Of a stretch of 9,612 nucleotides of DNA, positions 1 to 6,054 are shown piece after piece. The notes beneath the pieces were generated by a model. The model was not told the origin of the DNA. It ran no database searches and worked only from the letters and a program-made list of their open reading frames with translations. How positions within the stretch are numbered: position 1 is the first letter of the stretch; the number at the start of each line of letters is the position of its first letter. A program made the translations under genes and the position numbers. This DNA is from an uncultured Muribaculaceae bacterium (GTDB lineage Bacteria; Bacteroidota; Bacteroidia; Bacteroidales; Muribaculaceae), in NCBI GenBank assembly GCA_910587925.1, contig CAJUOC010000049.1, positions 1 through 9,612 on the forward strand, written 5' to 3'.

Positions 1-7
1 TTCAGCG

Positions 8-15
8 TATCTTTG
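8..15 (+). promoter_or_regulatory. Possible Bacteroidetes -7 promoter element
   Basis: TATCTTTG matches the Bacteroidetes -7 consensus TAnnTTTG exactly and is the same octamer found before the helicase gene at 891. No open frame follows it on the + strand, so if it is active it would make a non-coding transcript running into the repeat region. It also contains the TTTGTAA word shared by the hairpins downstream, so it may simply be part of that repeat family. Confidence 0.25.
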
Positions 16-53
16 TAATATTTAACTATTTGGCGTCTTTCGACCAGTAATAG

Positions 54-77
54 TTTGTAACCTGCGCGGACTATCGG
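54..77 (+). repeat. Half copy of the TTTGTAA hairpin repeat
   Basis: TTTGTAACCTGCGCGG followed by ACTATCGG matches the right half and tail of the complete hairpin repeat at 706-737, with the loop read as TGT instead of ACA. The left half is missing: the bases before 54 do not pair with it. It looks like a truncated member of the same dispersed family. Confidence 0.5.
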
Positions 78-86
78 GGGACTATG

Positions 87-285
87 TGCGAGTGTCGGAG
101 ACACGTTATTGTGGTTAACCCCAGGCGCAGCCTGGGGGATAGACAAGCAGATAAGTGCGCCTCGGAGAGGTGCTCCATAAGCGATGCAACGCGGCGCAAG
201 CATCTCTCCGAGACGCTTTTATCGACGCAATGCACCCCAGGCTACGCCTGGGGTTAACCACAATAACGTGTCTCCGACACTCGCA
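87..285. repeat. 199-bp nested inverted-repeat element
   Basis: The outer arms 87-137 and 235-285 are 51 bp each and complementary at 50 of 51 positions. Inside them lies a second inverted repeat, 150-174 against 199-223, paired at 21 of 25 positions, around a 24-base centre. Each outer arm also carries two small palindromes: GTGTC with a three-base loop (92-104 and 268-280), and CCCCAGGC with a three-base loop (119-137 and 235-253). The single outer mismatch falls in the loop of the second palindrome. As single-stranded DNA or RNA nearly the whole element could fold into one long rod. No transposase is encoded. It may be a MITE, a pair of REP-like units (BIME), or less likely an invertible segment. 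The structure is seen directly; the class is inference. Confidence 0.8.
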
Positions 286-342
286 TCCGCAAAAGTCAGA
301 CCGATACCGAACGTGATGTAAATCGGCCTCATGCTGATGCCC

Positions 343-380
343 CGATACTCCCGCACCGATACTCCCGCACCGATACTCCG
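343..380 (+). repeat. 14-bp tandem repeat, about 2.7 units
   Basis: The unit CGATACTCCCGCAC occurs at 343-356 and exactly again at 357-370, followed by a partial copy CGATACTCCG at 371-380 and a degenerate CGATAC at 384-389. The CCGATAC word also appears singly elsewhere in the region. Probably a small slippage-generated minisatellite without coding role. Confidence 0.75.
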
Positions 381-390
381 ACCCGATACG

Positions 391-406
391 CCCCCCCCAA
401 AAAAAA
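391..406 (+). repeat. C8A8 homopolymer junction
   Basis: Eight C residues run directly into eight A residues, immediately before a copy of the hairpin repeat. Such tracts are prone to length change by slippage. No reading frame or recognisable promoter spacing depends on it, so any phase-variation role is unsupported. Confidence 0.7.
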
Positions 407-434
407 TAGTCCGCGCAGGTTTGTAACCTGCGCG
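406..434 (-). repeat. Triloop hairpin repeat, inverted full copy
   Basis: A perfect 10-bp stem (arm CGCGCAGGTT, 412-421 with 425-434) closes a TGT loop. The bases 406-411 before it, ATAGTC, are the reverse complement of the GACTAT tail of the copy at 706-734, so the 29 bp of 406-434 are an exact reverse complement of 706-734. The tail defines the orientation, since the stem itself is symmetrical. It resembles a REP-type palindrome; it is followed by C-rich DNA, not a T run, so it is not a standard terminator. Confidence 0.75.
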
Positions 435-453
435 CCACCCCGCTATTACACTT

Positions 454-484
454 CGGAGTTTCGACTTTGTAAGTCGAAACTTCG
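454..484. repeat. Triloop hairpin, GACTT-type stem
   Basis: The arm GTTTCGACTT (458-467) pairs perfectly with 471-480 around a TGT loop. The stem extends outwards through 457-481, 456-482 (G-T), 455-483 and 454-484, giving 14 pairs. The innermost TTTGTAA is shared with the other hairpins here while the outer stem differs, and differs from the copy at 660-682 by a compensated base pair. It lacks a T tract on either strand, so intrinsic termination is not indicated. Confidence 0.75.
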
Positions 485-590
485 CTTCTTCATGCTTTAT
501 CTGAATATAATTAACATCAGTCAAACACACGCGGCCGTACTATCGACACTCCGCGGATGGCTTTTAAGTCTTAAAAATCGTCTCGGAATG

Positions 591-612
591 TTTGTAACCC
601 GCAGGTTGACAA
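591..612. repeat. Degenerate TTTGTAA repeat copy
   Basis: TTTGTAACCCGCAGG resembles the GC-rich hairpin repeat with one base lost from the stem. Here the core itself pairs: TTGTAACC (592-599) with GGTTgACAA (604-612) around a CGCA loop, with one bulged G. Likely a decayed or rearranged family member. Confidence 0.4.
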
Positions 613-659
613 GCCACTCCATTCCGATACCCGCATCCGTGTAATCGTGCAGCGGCGTC

Positions 660-682
660 GTTTTGACTTACAAAGTCAAAAC
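660..682. repeat. Triloop hairpin, second GACTT-type copy
   Basis: The arm GTTTTGACTT (660-669) pairs perfectly with 673-682 around an ACA loop. Compared with the hairpin at 458-480, the C-G pair of the stem is replaced by a T-A pair, both sides having changed, and the loop is the reverse complement. This is what two diverged but structure-preserving copies of one palindrome would look like. Confidence 0.75.
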
Positions 683-705
683 AACGAGGTGAAATACCCT
701 GGCAG

Positions 706-737
706 CGCGCAGGTTACAAACCTGCGCGGACTATCGG
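706..737 (+). repeat. Triloop hairpin repeat, direct full copy with tail
   Basis: The arm CGCGCAGGTT (706-715) pairs perfectly with 719-728 around an ACA loop, and is followed by the tail GACTATCGG (729-737). The tail is then repeated: GGACTATCGG at 738-747, and once more at 762-771. This is the best preserved member of the family in the window and the reference for its orientation. Confidence 0.75.
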
Positions 738-744
738 AGGACTA

Positions 745-771
745 TCGGTTGCAACCTGCGGGGACTATCGG
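745..771 (+). repeat. Degenerate copy of hairpin repeat with tail
   Basis: CGGTTGCAACCTGCGGGG followed by ACTATCGG matches the right part of the 706-737 copy with a collapsed core: GGTTGCAACC is now an uninterrupted 10-bp palindrome at 747-756. It lies in tandem with the full copy, 8 bp after its tail. Confidence 0.45.
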
Positions 772-890
772 GGTGCAACGCTCTCCGACTCCGGGACCCG
801 CAGCGGGACATTTATCTCGCCCATAGCCGACGGGCGGTGATGCGGCGGCGATTTGGCGGCTGTCATCGCCTTTTTTCGGTTTTGTTTGTT

Positions 891-898
891 TATCTTTG
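891..898 (+). promoter_or_regulatory. Promoter -7 element of the helicase operon
   Basis: TATCTTTG fits the Bacteroidetes sigma-factor -7 consensus TAnnTTTG. It ends 19 bases before the ATG at 918, predicting transcription start near 903-905 and a leader of roughly 14 nt without a Shine-Dalgarno sequence. Upstream is a T-rich stretch (871-890) but no clean TTTG -33 box at the usual distance. It would drive the genes up to folA, as no other promoter-like site is seen before 6055. Confidence 0.6.
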
Positions 899-917
899 TA
901 GCGTAATACATTATTGA

Positions 918-2651
918 ATGACAAATTTTGAAGAATTGGGCGTGCGCGAAGACCTGCTGCGCGGTATCGCCGACATGGGATTCGAGGCTCCGATGCCCGT
1001 GCAGGAAGCCGTAATCCCCGAGCTGCTCGGCGGCGACTCCGACCTGGTGGCTCTCGCCCAGACCGGCACCGGCAAGACGGCCGCATTCGGCCTGCCGGTG
1101 ATACAGCGTATCGACACTGAGCGCAACGTGCCACAGGCACTGGTGCTCGCCCCCACCCGTGAGCTTTGCCTGCAGATAGCCGGCGACCTGGCCGACTTTG
1201 CCAAGTATGTGCCCGACGTGCACATACTGCCCGTATACGGCGGCTCCAGCATCGAGAGCCAGATACGCGCCCTGCGCAAGGGCGTGCAGATAATCATTGC
1301 CACCCCCGGACGCCTCATCGACCTGATCGACCGCGGAGTGGTACACCTCGACTCGGTACACACCGTGGTGCTCGACGAAGCCGACGAGATGCTCAACATG
1401 GGCTTTGTCGACTCCATCAACGACATCCTGTCGCACGTGCCCGAGGAGCGCAAGATGCTCATGTTCTCGGCCACCATGCCCGCCGAGGCCGCCAAGATAT
1501 CGCGCAAGTACATGCACTCGCCCCGCGAGATAGTCATCGGCACCCGCAACGAGGGCGCCCGCAACGTGCGCCACATTTACTATATGGTAAATGCCCGCGA
1601 CAAGTATCTGGCGCTGAAACGCATCGCCGACGACAACCCCAACATATACGCCATCGTATTCTGCCGCACCCGCCGCGACACCGCCGAGGTGGCCGACAGC
1701 CTCATCGCCGACGGATACAACGCCGACGCCCTCCACGGCGACCTCTCGCAGCAGCAGCGCGACACGGTGATGAAGAAATTCCGCGACCGTGTGGTGTCGA
1801 TACTCGTGGCCACCGACGTGGCCGCCCGCGGCCTCGACGTCGACGACCTCACACACGTCATCAACTACGGCCTGCCCGACGATGCCGCCGTATACACCCA
1901 CCGCTCGGGCCGCACAGGCCGCGCCGGCAAGACCGGCGTGAGCATCGCCATAATCCACTCACGCGAGAAAGGCCGCCTGCGCGAGATAGAGCGCATCATC
2001 GGCAAGACATTTGAGCGTAAGGAAGTGCCCACACCACAGCACATCATCGAGAAGCAGCTCTACAACCTGGCCGACCGCCTCGAGCGCGTCGAGGTCGACG
2101 AGGAGCAGATCTCGCAGTACCTGCCCGGCGTAGAGAAGAAGCTCTCGTGGCTCTCGGGCGAAGACCTGCTGCGACGGGTGCTCTCGCTGGAGTTTAACCG
2201 CCTGCTCGACTACTACAAAGACGCCCCCGCCATCGACTATATCGACGAGAAGCCGTCGCGCAAAGACCGCAAGGAGCGCGCTCCCCGCGACGAGGCCGAC
2301 AAAGACCGCCGCACCGCCCAGCGCGGCATGGCCCGCATATACGTCAATGCAGGCAAGTCCGACGGATTCTTTGCCGGCAACCTCATCGACCTGCTCAACC
2401 GCGCCGTACCAGGCCAGCGCGTCGACGTGGGGCGCATCGACCTCATGCCCGGCTACTCGCTCTTCGACGTCAAGAAAGCCGACGCCGCCCGCGTCGTGGC
2501 CGGTCTCACCGGTGCCGACTTCTACGGCAAGCACCTCTACAGCGAGGTGGCTCTACCCGACAAGGACTATGGCAAGGCATCGGGCCGCAAGGCCGGCGCC
2601 AAGGAGCGCCCGGCCCGCCCCCGCGCAAAGAAACACTCACCCCGCAAGTAA
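918..2651 (+). CDS. deaD: DEAD-box ATP-dependent RNA helicase, CsdA/DbpA type
   Basis: A 577-residue cytoplasmic helicase that unwinds short RNA duplexes using ATP, typically in ribosome assembly, RNA decay or cold adaptation. All core motifs are visible: Q motif (F4 to Q29), motif I AQTGTGKT 47-54, Ia PTREL 79-83, Ib TPGRL 129-133, II DEAD 153-156, III SAT 184-186, IV region LHGDLSQQQR 272-281, V ATDVAARGLD 298-307, VI HRSGRTGR 328-335. After a charged linker comes a small RNA-binding domain of the DbpA/CsdA kind (about 470-545, starting ARIYVNAGKSDGF), then a lysine/arginine-rich tail suited to binding RNA. The ATG follows the promoter by a short leader. Its stop TAA shares an A with the next gene's ATG (TAATG). 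The family is certain; the exact member (CsdA, DbpA, RhlE) is not. Confidence 0.93.
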   Translation: MTNFEELGVREDLLRGIADMGFEAPMPVQEAVIPELLGGDSDLVALAQTGTGKTAAFGLPVIQRIDTERNVPQALVLAPTRELCLQIAGDLADFAKYVPDVHILPVYGGSSIESQIRALRKGVQIIIATPGRLIDLIDRGVVHLDSVHTVVLDEADEMLNMGFVDSINDILSHVPEERKMLMFSATMPAEAAKISRKYMHSPREIVIGTRNEGARNVRHIYYMVNARDKYLALKRIADDNPNIYAIVFCRTRRDTAEVADSLIADGYNADALHGDLSQQQRDTVMKKFRDRVVSILVATDVAARGLDVDDLTHVINYGLPDDAAVYTHRSGRTGRAGKTGVSIAIIHSREKGRLREIERIIGKTFERKEVPTPQHIIEKQLYNLADRLERVEVDEEQISQYLPGVEKKLSWLSGEDLLRRVLSLEFNRLLDYYKDAPAIDYIDEKPSRKDRKERAPRDEADKDRRTAQRGMARIYVNAGKSDGFFAGNLIDLLNRAVPGQRVDVGRIDLMPGYSLFDVKKADAARVVAGLTGADFYGKHLYSEVALPDKDYGKASGRKAGAKERPARPRAKKHSPRK

Positions 2652-3280
2652 TGGCCCGGCTGCGACACATCATACCGGCCCTGCTGGCCGCGGCATCCGT
2701 CGCCCTGACGGGTGCCGCGCGTACGGCGGCCGACTTCTTCACCACGGCTCCCGACTCGGTGATGCCGCTGCTCACCGGTGTGACGCGCCTCGACATGTGC
2801 GACTACCACGCCGCCGGCTCGACCCGCGCCTCGACCAACCGCCTGGGCGGCCACAGCCGCGTCACCTCGCAGTCGCCCCTGCTCATCGAGTATGAGCTCA
2901 CCGACAGTGCCACCGGCAGCGTGGCCCTGCTCACGGCCGGCAACGACACCGTGGTGGCCGTGGTCACCACAGCAGCCATGCCCGCGCCCGACAGCGAGAT
3001 ACGCCTCTACGACACATCGTGGCGCCCGCTGCCGGCGCCCGCCGCCCTGCCCTCGTACACCGACTGGCTTACCGACGCGGGCCGCGCCGACATCGAGCGC
3101 GCCACCTCCCTGGTGCCCTTTGTCACCTACGGGGCCACATTTGACCCCGGGGCGCAGACACTCACCCTCACCGGCGGCGCCGAGGAGTACGTAGCCCCGT
3201 CGCTGCGAGGCGAAGCCGCGCGCCTCTTCAGGCCGCAGATAGTAATCCGCTGCGAGGGCGGCAAACTGCGCCGCCTATGA
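2651..3280 (+). CDS. DUF3256 family exported protein, function unknown
   Basis: A 209-residue protein. Residues 1-28 look like a Sec signal peptide: positive MARLRH, hydrophobic IIPALLAAASVAL, then small residues GAARTAA. The mature part begins with FFTTAPDSVMPLLTGVTRLDMCDYHAAG, which matches my memory of the Bacteroidetes family DUF3256 (an early PDS-x-x-P-L-L then RLDM-x-DY). It should therefore act in the periplasm or envelope, mostly beta-strand and without membrane segments. No catalytic motif is recognisable and I assign no reaction. It overlaps the helicase stop by one base and the xseA start by four, so it is translated with nucleic-acid enzymes despite being secreted. The family call is from recognition only. 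Confidence 0.75.
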   Translation: MARLRHIIPALLAAASVALTGAARTAADFFTTAPDSVMPLLTGVTRLDMCDYHAAGSTRASTNRLGGHSRVTSQSPLLIEYELTDSATGSVALLTAGNDTVVAVVTTAAMPAPDSEIRLYDTSWRPLPAPAALPSYTDWLTDAGRADIERATSLVPFVTYGATFDPGAQTLTLTGGAEEYVAPSLRGEAARLFRPQIVIRCEGGKLRRL

Positions 3281-4527
3281 CACGTCCCGAGCCCGTCACG
3301 CTCCTCGAGCTCAACCGCCGCCTCGCGGCCGTGGTGGCATCCACCCCCGGCCTGCAACAGGTATGGACCGTGGCCGAGACATCAGACGTGCGCATCGCCG
3401 GCGGCCACTGCTACCTTGAGCTTATACAGAAAGACCCCGACACGGGCACAGCCGTCGCCCGCGCCCGCGCCACCATCTGGCGCAGCACATACGAGCGCCT
3501 CGCCCGACGGTTCCGCGCCGCCACCGGCGCCGACTTTGCCTCGGGCATCAAAGTGATGGTGCGCGCCACGGTCAACTTCCATCCCGTATACGGCTTCAGC
3601 CTCAATATCGACGACCTCGACCCCGAGTACACCCTGGGCGACCTGCTGCGCCGCCGCCGCGAGATGATAGCCCGCCTCACCGCCGAGGGCATCATCGGGC
3701 GCAACCGCGCCCTGCCCTGGCCCGCCGTGCCCTGGCGCGTGGCCGTCGTATCATCGCGGGGAGCCGCCGGCTATGGCGACTTCATCCACCAGCTCTTTAC
3801 CAATCCCCGCCGGCTGCGCTTCAGCGCCGAGCTATTTCCCGCCGTGATGCAGGGAGCCGACGCCGCTCCCTCGATAGTCGCCGCTCTCGAGGCCGTCGCC
3901 GCCCGCCGCGGCGACTTCGACTGCGTGGTGATAATCCGCGGCGGAGGCGCCACCGGCGACCTGGCGTCGTTTGACGACTACACCCTGGCCGCCCGCATCG
4001 CCCTCTTCCCCCTGCCGGTAATCATCGGCATCGGCCACGAGCGCGACATCACCCTGCTCGACTACGTGGCCGCCATGCGCGTCAAGACCCCCACCGCCGC
4101 CGCCGAGTGGCTCGCCGCCCGCGTCGGCGCCGCCCTCGACCGCGTGGCCGATACCGGCGCCGAGATACTGCGCCTCGCCGCCGAGCGCACCGCCCGCGAG
4201 GCCATGCGCCTCGAGGCCGCGCGCGCCGAGCTGCCCCTGCTCGCCCGCGGCATCGTGCTCGACCGCGCCCGCCGCGTCGGTCCCGACACCGTGGCCTCGC
4301 TCGAGCAGTGCATCACCGCAATGCTCACCCGCCACACCGACGCTCTGCGCGCCGCCGGCCACCTCATCGACGCCCTCTCGCCCGAGGCAACCCTGCGCCG
4401 CGGCTTCTCCGTGACCCGCATCGACGGACGCGCCCTCACATCGGCCGCCGACGTCGCCCCCGGCGCCCGCCTGGTCACCACCCTGGCCGACGGCACCATC
4501 ACCAGCACCGTACAAGACCAATCATAG
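3277..4527 (+). CDS. xseA: Exodeoxyribonuclease VII large subunit
   Basis: A 416-residue catalytic subunit of exonuclease VII, which degrades single-stranded DNA from both ends to short acid-soluble oligonucleotides in repair and recombination. The N-terminal OB-fold is at about residues 8-110 (VTLLELNRRL, GGHCYLELI at 42-50, VYGFSLNIDDL near 104-114). The catalytic domain holds the family motifs RGGGATGDLASFDD 221-234, GIGHERDITLLDYVA 251-265 and KTPTAAAE 270-277. An alanine/arginine-rich helical section (about 275-370) binds the small subunits, and the C-terminal segment ends with the usual RGFS-V-T motif. It is somewhat shorter than the E. coli protein (456). ATGA overlap with the upstream gene; its TAG is followed at once by the xseB ATG. 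Confidence 0.95.
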   Translation: MTRPEPVTLLELNRRLAAVVASTPGLQQVWTVAETSDVRIAGGHCYLELIQKDPDTGTAVARARATIWRSTYERLARRFRAATGADFASGIKVMVRATVNFHPVYGFSLNIDDLDPEYTLGDLLRRRREMIARLTAEGIIGRNRALPWPAVPWRVAVVSSRGAAGYGDFIHQLFTNPRRLRFSAELFPAVMQGADAAPSIVAALEAVAARRGDFDCVVIIRGGGATGDLASFDDYTLAARIALFPLPVIIGIGHERDITLLDYVAAMRVKTPTAAAEWLAARVGAALDRVADTGAEILRLAAERTAREAMRLEAARAELPLLARGIVLDRARRVGPDTVASLEQCITAMLTRHTDALRAAGHLIDALSPEATLRRGFSVTRIDGRALTSAADVAPGARLVTTLADGTITSTVQDQS

Positions 4528-4734
4528 ATGCAACAAGACATGACATACGCCGCCGCATCGGCCGAGCTCGACGCCATACTCGCCGAGCTGCGCTCAGACC
4601 GCTGCGACATCGACACCCTCACCGCGCGCACCCGCCGCGCCGTCGAGCTCCTCAAGTACTGCCGCGAGCGCCTCACGGCCACCGACACCGAGCTCCGCGA
4701 GATATTATCATCACTCACCCCTCCACAGCCATGA
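4528..4734 (+). CDS. xseB: Exodeoxyribonuclease VII small subunit
   Basis: A 68-residue helical protein of which several copies decorate the long arm of each XseA subunit to form exonuclease VII. The sequence has the typical layout: MTYAAASAELDAILAELRS, then a turn with D-I-D-LTAR, then RAVELLKYCRERL and a second helix. Translation starts directly after the xseA stop (TAGATG); a second in-frame ATG at 4540, giving MTYAAASAEL, resembles the usual family N-terminus and may be the true start, making 64 residues. Ends with an ATGA overlap into thyA. Direct coupling to xseA fits the need for excess small subunit. Confidence 0.92.
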   Translation: MQQDMTYAAASAELDAILAELRSDRCDIDTLTARTRRAVELLKYCRERLTATDTELREILSSLTPPQP

Positions 4735-5525
4735 AGCAATACCTCGACCTGCTCGACCACATCCTCGCCCGGGGCGTCGAGAAGACCGACCGCACCGGCA
4801 CCGGCACACGCTCCGTATTCGGCTATCAGATGCGATTTGACCTCAGCGAGGGATTTCCGCTGGTCACCACCAAGAAGCTCCACCTGAAGTCTATCATCTA
4901 CGAGCTGCTGTGGTTTTTGCGCGGCGACACCAACGTGCGTTATCTTCAGGACCACGGCGTGCGCATCTGGAACGAATGGGCCGATGCCGACGGCGCTCTC
5001 GGCCCCGTCTACGGCGCACAGTGGCGCTCGTGGCCCGACTACGACGGCTCGGTCATCGACCAGATTTCCGCCGCCGTGCACGACATCAAGACCAATCCCG
5101 ACTCGCGCCGCATCATCGTGAGCGCCTGGAATGTCGCCCAGCTCCCGCAGATGGCCCTGGCACCATGCCACGCCTTCTTTCAGTTTTACGTGGCCGACGG
5201 CCGCCTCAGCCTCCAGCTGTACCAGCGCAGCGCCGACTGCTTCTTAGGCGTACCCTTCAACATCGCCTCCTACGCCCTGCTCACCATGATGATGGCCCAA
5301 GTATGCGGTCTGCGCCCCGGCGACTTCGTACACACACTGGGCGACGCCCACCTCTACCTCAACCACCTCGACCAGGCCCGCCTCCAGCTCACCCGCGAGC
5401 CGCGCGCGCTGCCGCGCATGGTCATCAACCCCGCCGTGACCGACATCTTCAGCTTCGACTACGACGACTTCACCCTCGAGGGCTACGACCCCCACCCCCA
5501 TATCAAAGCCACCGTAGCAGTATGA
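4731..5525 (+). CDS. thyA: Thymidylate synthase ThyA
   Basis: Converts dUMP and 5,10-methylene-tetrahydrofolate to dTMP and dihydrofolate in the cytosol; a homodimer. The protein is 264 residues, the same length as E. coli ThyA and colinear with it without an obvious gap. Key residues are all in their standard places: R21 phosphate contact, R126-R127 from the partner subunit, nucleophile C146 in LAPCHAFFQFYV, Q165-R166-S167-A168-D169, N177 in FNIAS, and the C-terminal YDPHPHIKATVAV that closes over the substrate. The start at 4731 is fixed by this colinearity and by the ATGA overlap with xseB; the open frame continues upstream but that part is arginine-rich nonsense. It overlaps folA by four bases, coupling synthesis of the enzyme that makes dihydrofolate to the one that recycles it. 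Confidence 0.97.
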   Translation: MKQYLDLLDHILARGVEKTDRTGTGTRSVFGYQMRFDLSEGFPLVTTKKLHLKSIIYELLWFLRGDTNVRYLQDHGVRIWNEWADADGALGPVYGAQWRSWPDYDGSVIDQISAAVHDIKTNPDSRRIIVSAWNVAQLPQMALAPCHAFFQFYVADGRLSLQLYQRSADCFLGVPFNIASYALLTMMMAQVCGLRPGDFVHTLGDAHLYLNHLDQARLQLTREPRALPRMVINPAVTDIFSFDYDDFTLEGYDPHPHIKATVAV

Positions 5526-6013
5526 GCATCAACATCATAGTGGCCGCCGGCCGCGACGGCGCCATAGGCCGCGGCGGCGACCTCGCCTTCCACATCAGCG
5601 CCGACCTGCGCCGCTTCAAGGCCCTCACCACCGGCCACCCCGTCATCATGGGCCGCCGCACATTTGAGTCGCTGCCCGGCGGCGCCCTGCCCGGCCGGCG
5701 CAACATCGTGCTCACCCGCAGCGCCTCGTGGAGCGCCCCCGGCGTCGAGACCGCTCCCACCCTGGCCGCCGCGCTCGCCCTCACCGAGGGCGGCGCCGAC
5801 CCCTACATCATCGGCGGTGGCACCGTCTACGCCGAAGCCATGCCCCTGGCCACCCGCATCGAGCTCACCGAGATAGACGCCGACACCCCCGACGCCGACA
5901 CCTGGCTCACCCCCATCGACCCCGCCGCCTGGCACACCGCCGACACCTCCCCCTGGCAGACCGACCCCCGCACCGCCCTCCGCTATCGCTTCATCACCCT
6001 CACCCGACTATAA
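5522..6013 (+). CDS. folA: Dihydrofolate reductase
   Basis: A 163-residue NADPH-dependent enzyme reducing dihydrofolate to tetrahydrofolate, the partner of ThyA. Recognisable parts: IIVAAGRDGAIG 5-16, SADLRRFKALTTGHPVIMGRRTFESLP 26-52 with the catalytic acid D28, the NADPH-binding segment LPGRRNIVLTR 56-66, IIGGGTVY 96-103, and ELTEID 114-119. The usually conserved Pro-Trp of the mobile Met20 loop is replaced by A22-F23. The start overlaps the thyA stop (ATGA). It is the last gene of the operon: the following spacer is AT-rich and contains a new promoter. Confidence 0.95.
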   Translation: MSINIIVAAGRDGAIGRGGDLAFHISADLRRFKALTTGHPVIMGRRTFESLPGGALPGRRNIVLTRSASWSAPGVETAPTLAAALALTEGGADPYIIGGGTVYAEAMPLATRIELTEIDADTPDADTWLTPIDPAAWHTADTSPWQTDPRTALRYRFITLTRL

Positions 6014-6039
6014 GTCTTATATATCTTATATGACTTATA
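6010..6039. repeat. AT-rich inverted repeat after folA
   Basis: TATAAGTC (6010-6017) and GACTTATA (6032-6039) are perfectly complementary around a 14-base AT-rich gap that also contains TATCTTATA. It begins at the folA stop codon. It could help end the upstream transcript or act as an operator for the deacetylase promoter about 15 bp on, but the stem is weak and there is no T run, so either role is speculative. Confidence 0.4.
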
Positions 6040-6054
6040 TATCATAAAAATTAG

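Larger units (their letters stand above)
1..917. other. Non-coding, palindrome-rich intergenic region
   Basis: I see no credible gene in these 917 bases. The minus-strand open frames here run through inverted repeats and give arginine/cysteine-rich proteins with no domain. The region holds instead a large nested inverted repeat, several perfect hairpins with three-base loops, a short tandem repeat and a homopolymer tract, each listed separately. Smaller items: a one-base-centred AT palindrome at 562-576 (TTTTAAG, t, CTTAAAA), and the words GACTATCGG or CCGATAC scattered many times (for example 69-77, 301-307, 625-631, 729-737, 763-771). The composition is clearly more AT-rich than the genes downstream. 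I see no tRNA or rRNA. Confidence 0.75.

Noticed and set aside
87..285. CRISPR array or riboswitch in the 87-285 element
   Set aside because: There are no regularly spaced direct repeats, and no aptamer pattern I recognise; the structure is a simple nested inverted repeat with no coding gene directly downstream.
87..285. Classic phase-variable promoter inverton
   Set aside because: The inner segment is itself largely palindromic and has no TAnnTTTG promoter, so inversion would change little; kept only as a minor possibility.
115..530. Two overlapping minus-strand open frames of about 100 codons
   Set aside because: They cross the inverted repeat, tandem repeat and hairpins, have no domain, and have repeat-like arginine- and cysteine-rich composition.
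406..737. Hairpins 406-434, 454-484, 660-682 and 706-728 as intrinsic terminators
   Set aside because: None is followed by a T run on the relevant strand; they occur in several copies with shared core, which fits repeats better.
765..1958. A 397-codon minus-strand frame antisense to the helicase, and similar long antisense frames over xseA, thyA and folA
   Set aside because: GC-rich codon use suppresses stop codons in shadow frames. The products are rich in G, A, V, H and R without motifs, and the + strand genes are unambiguous.
4107..4730. Upstream extension of the thyA frame
   Set aside because: It overlaps xseA and xseB out of frame, is almost pure arginine/proline/histidine, and ThyA starting at 4731 already matches the E. 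coli enzyme end to end.
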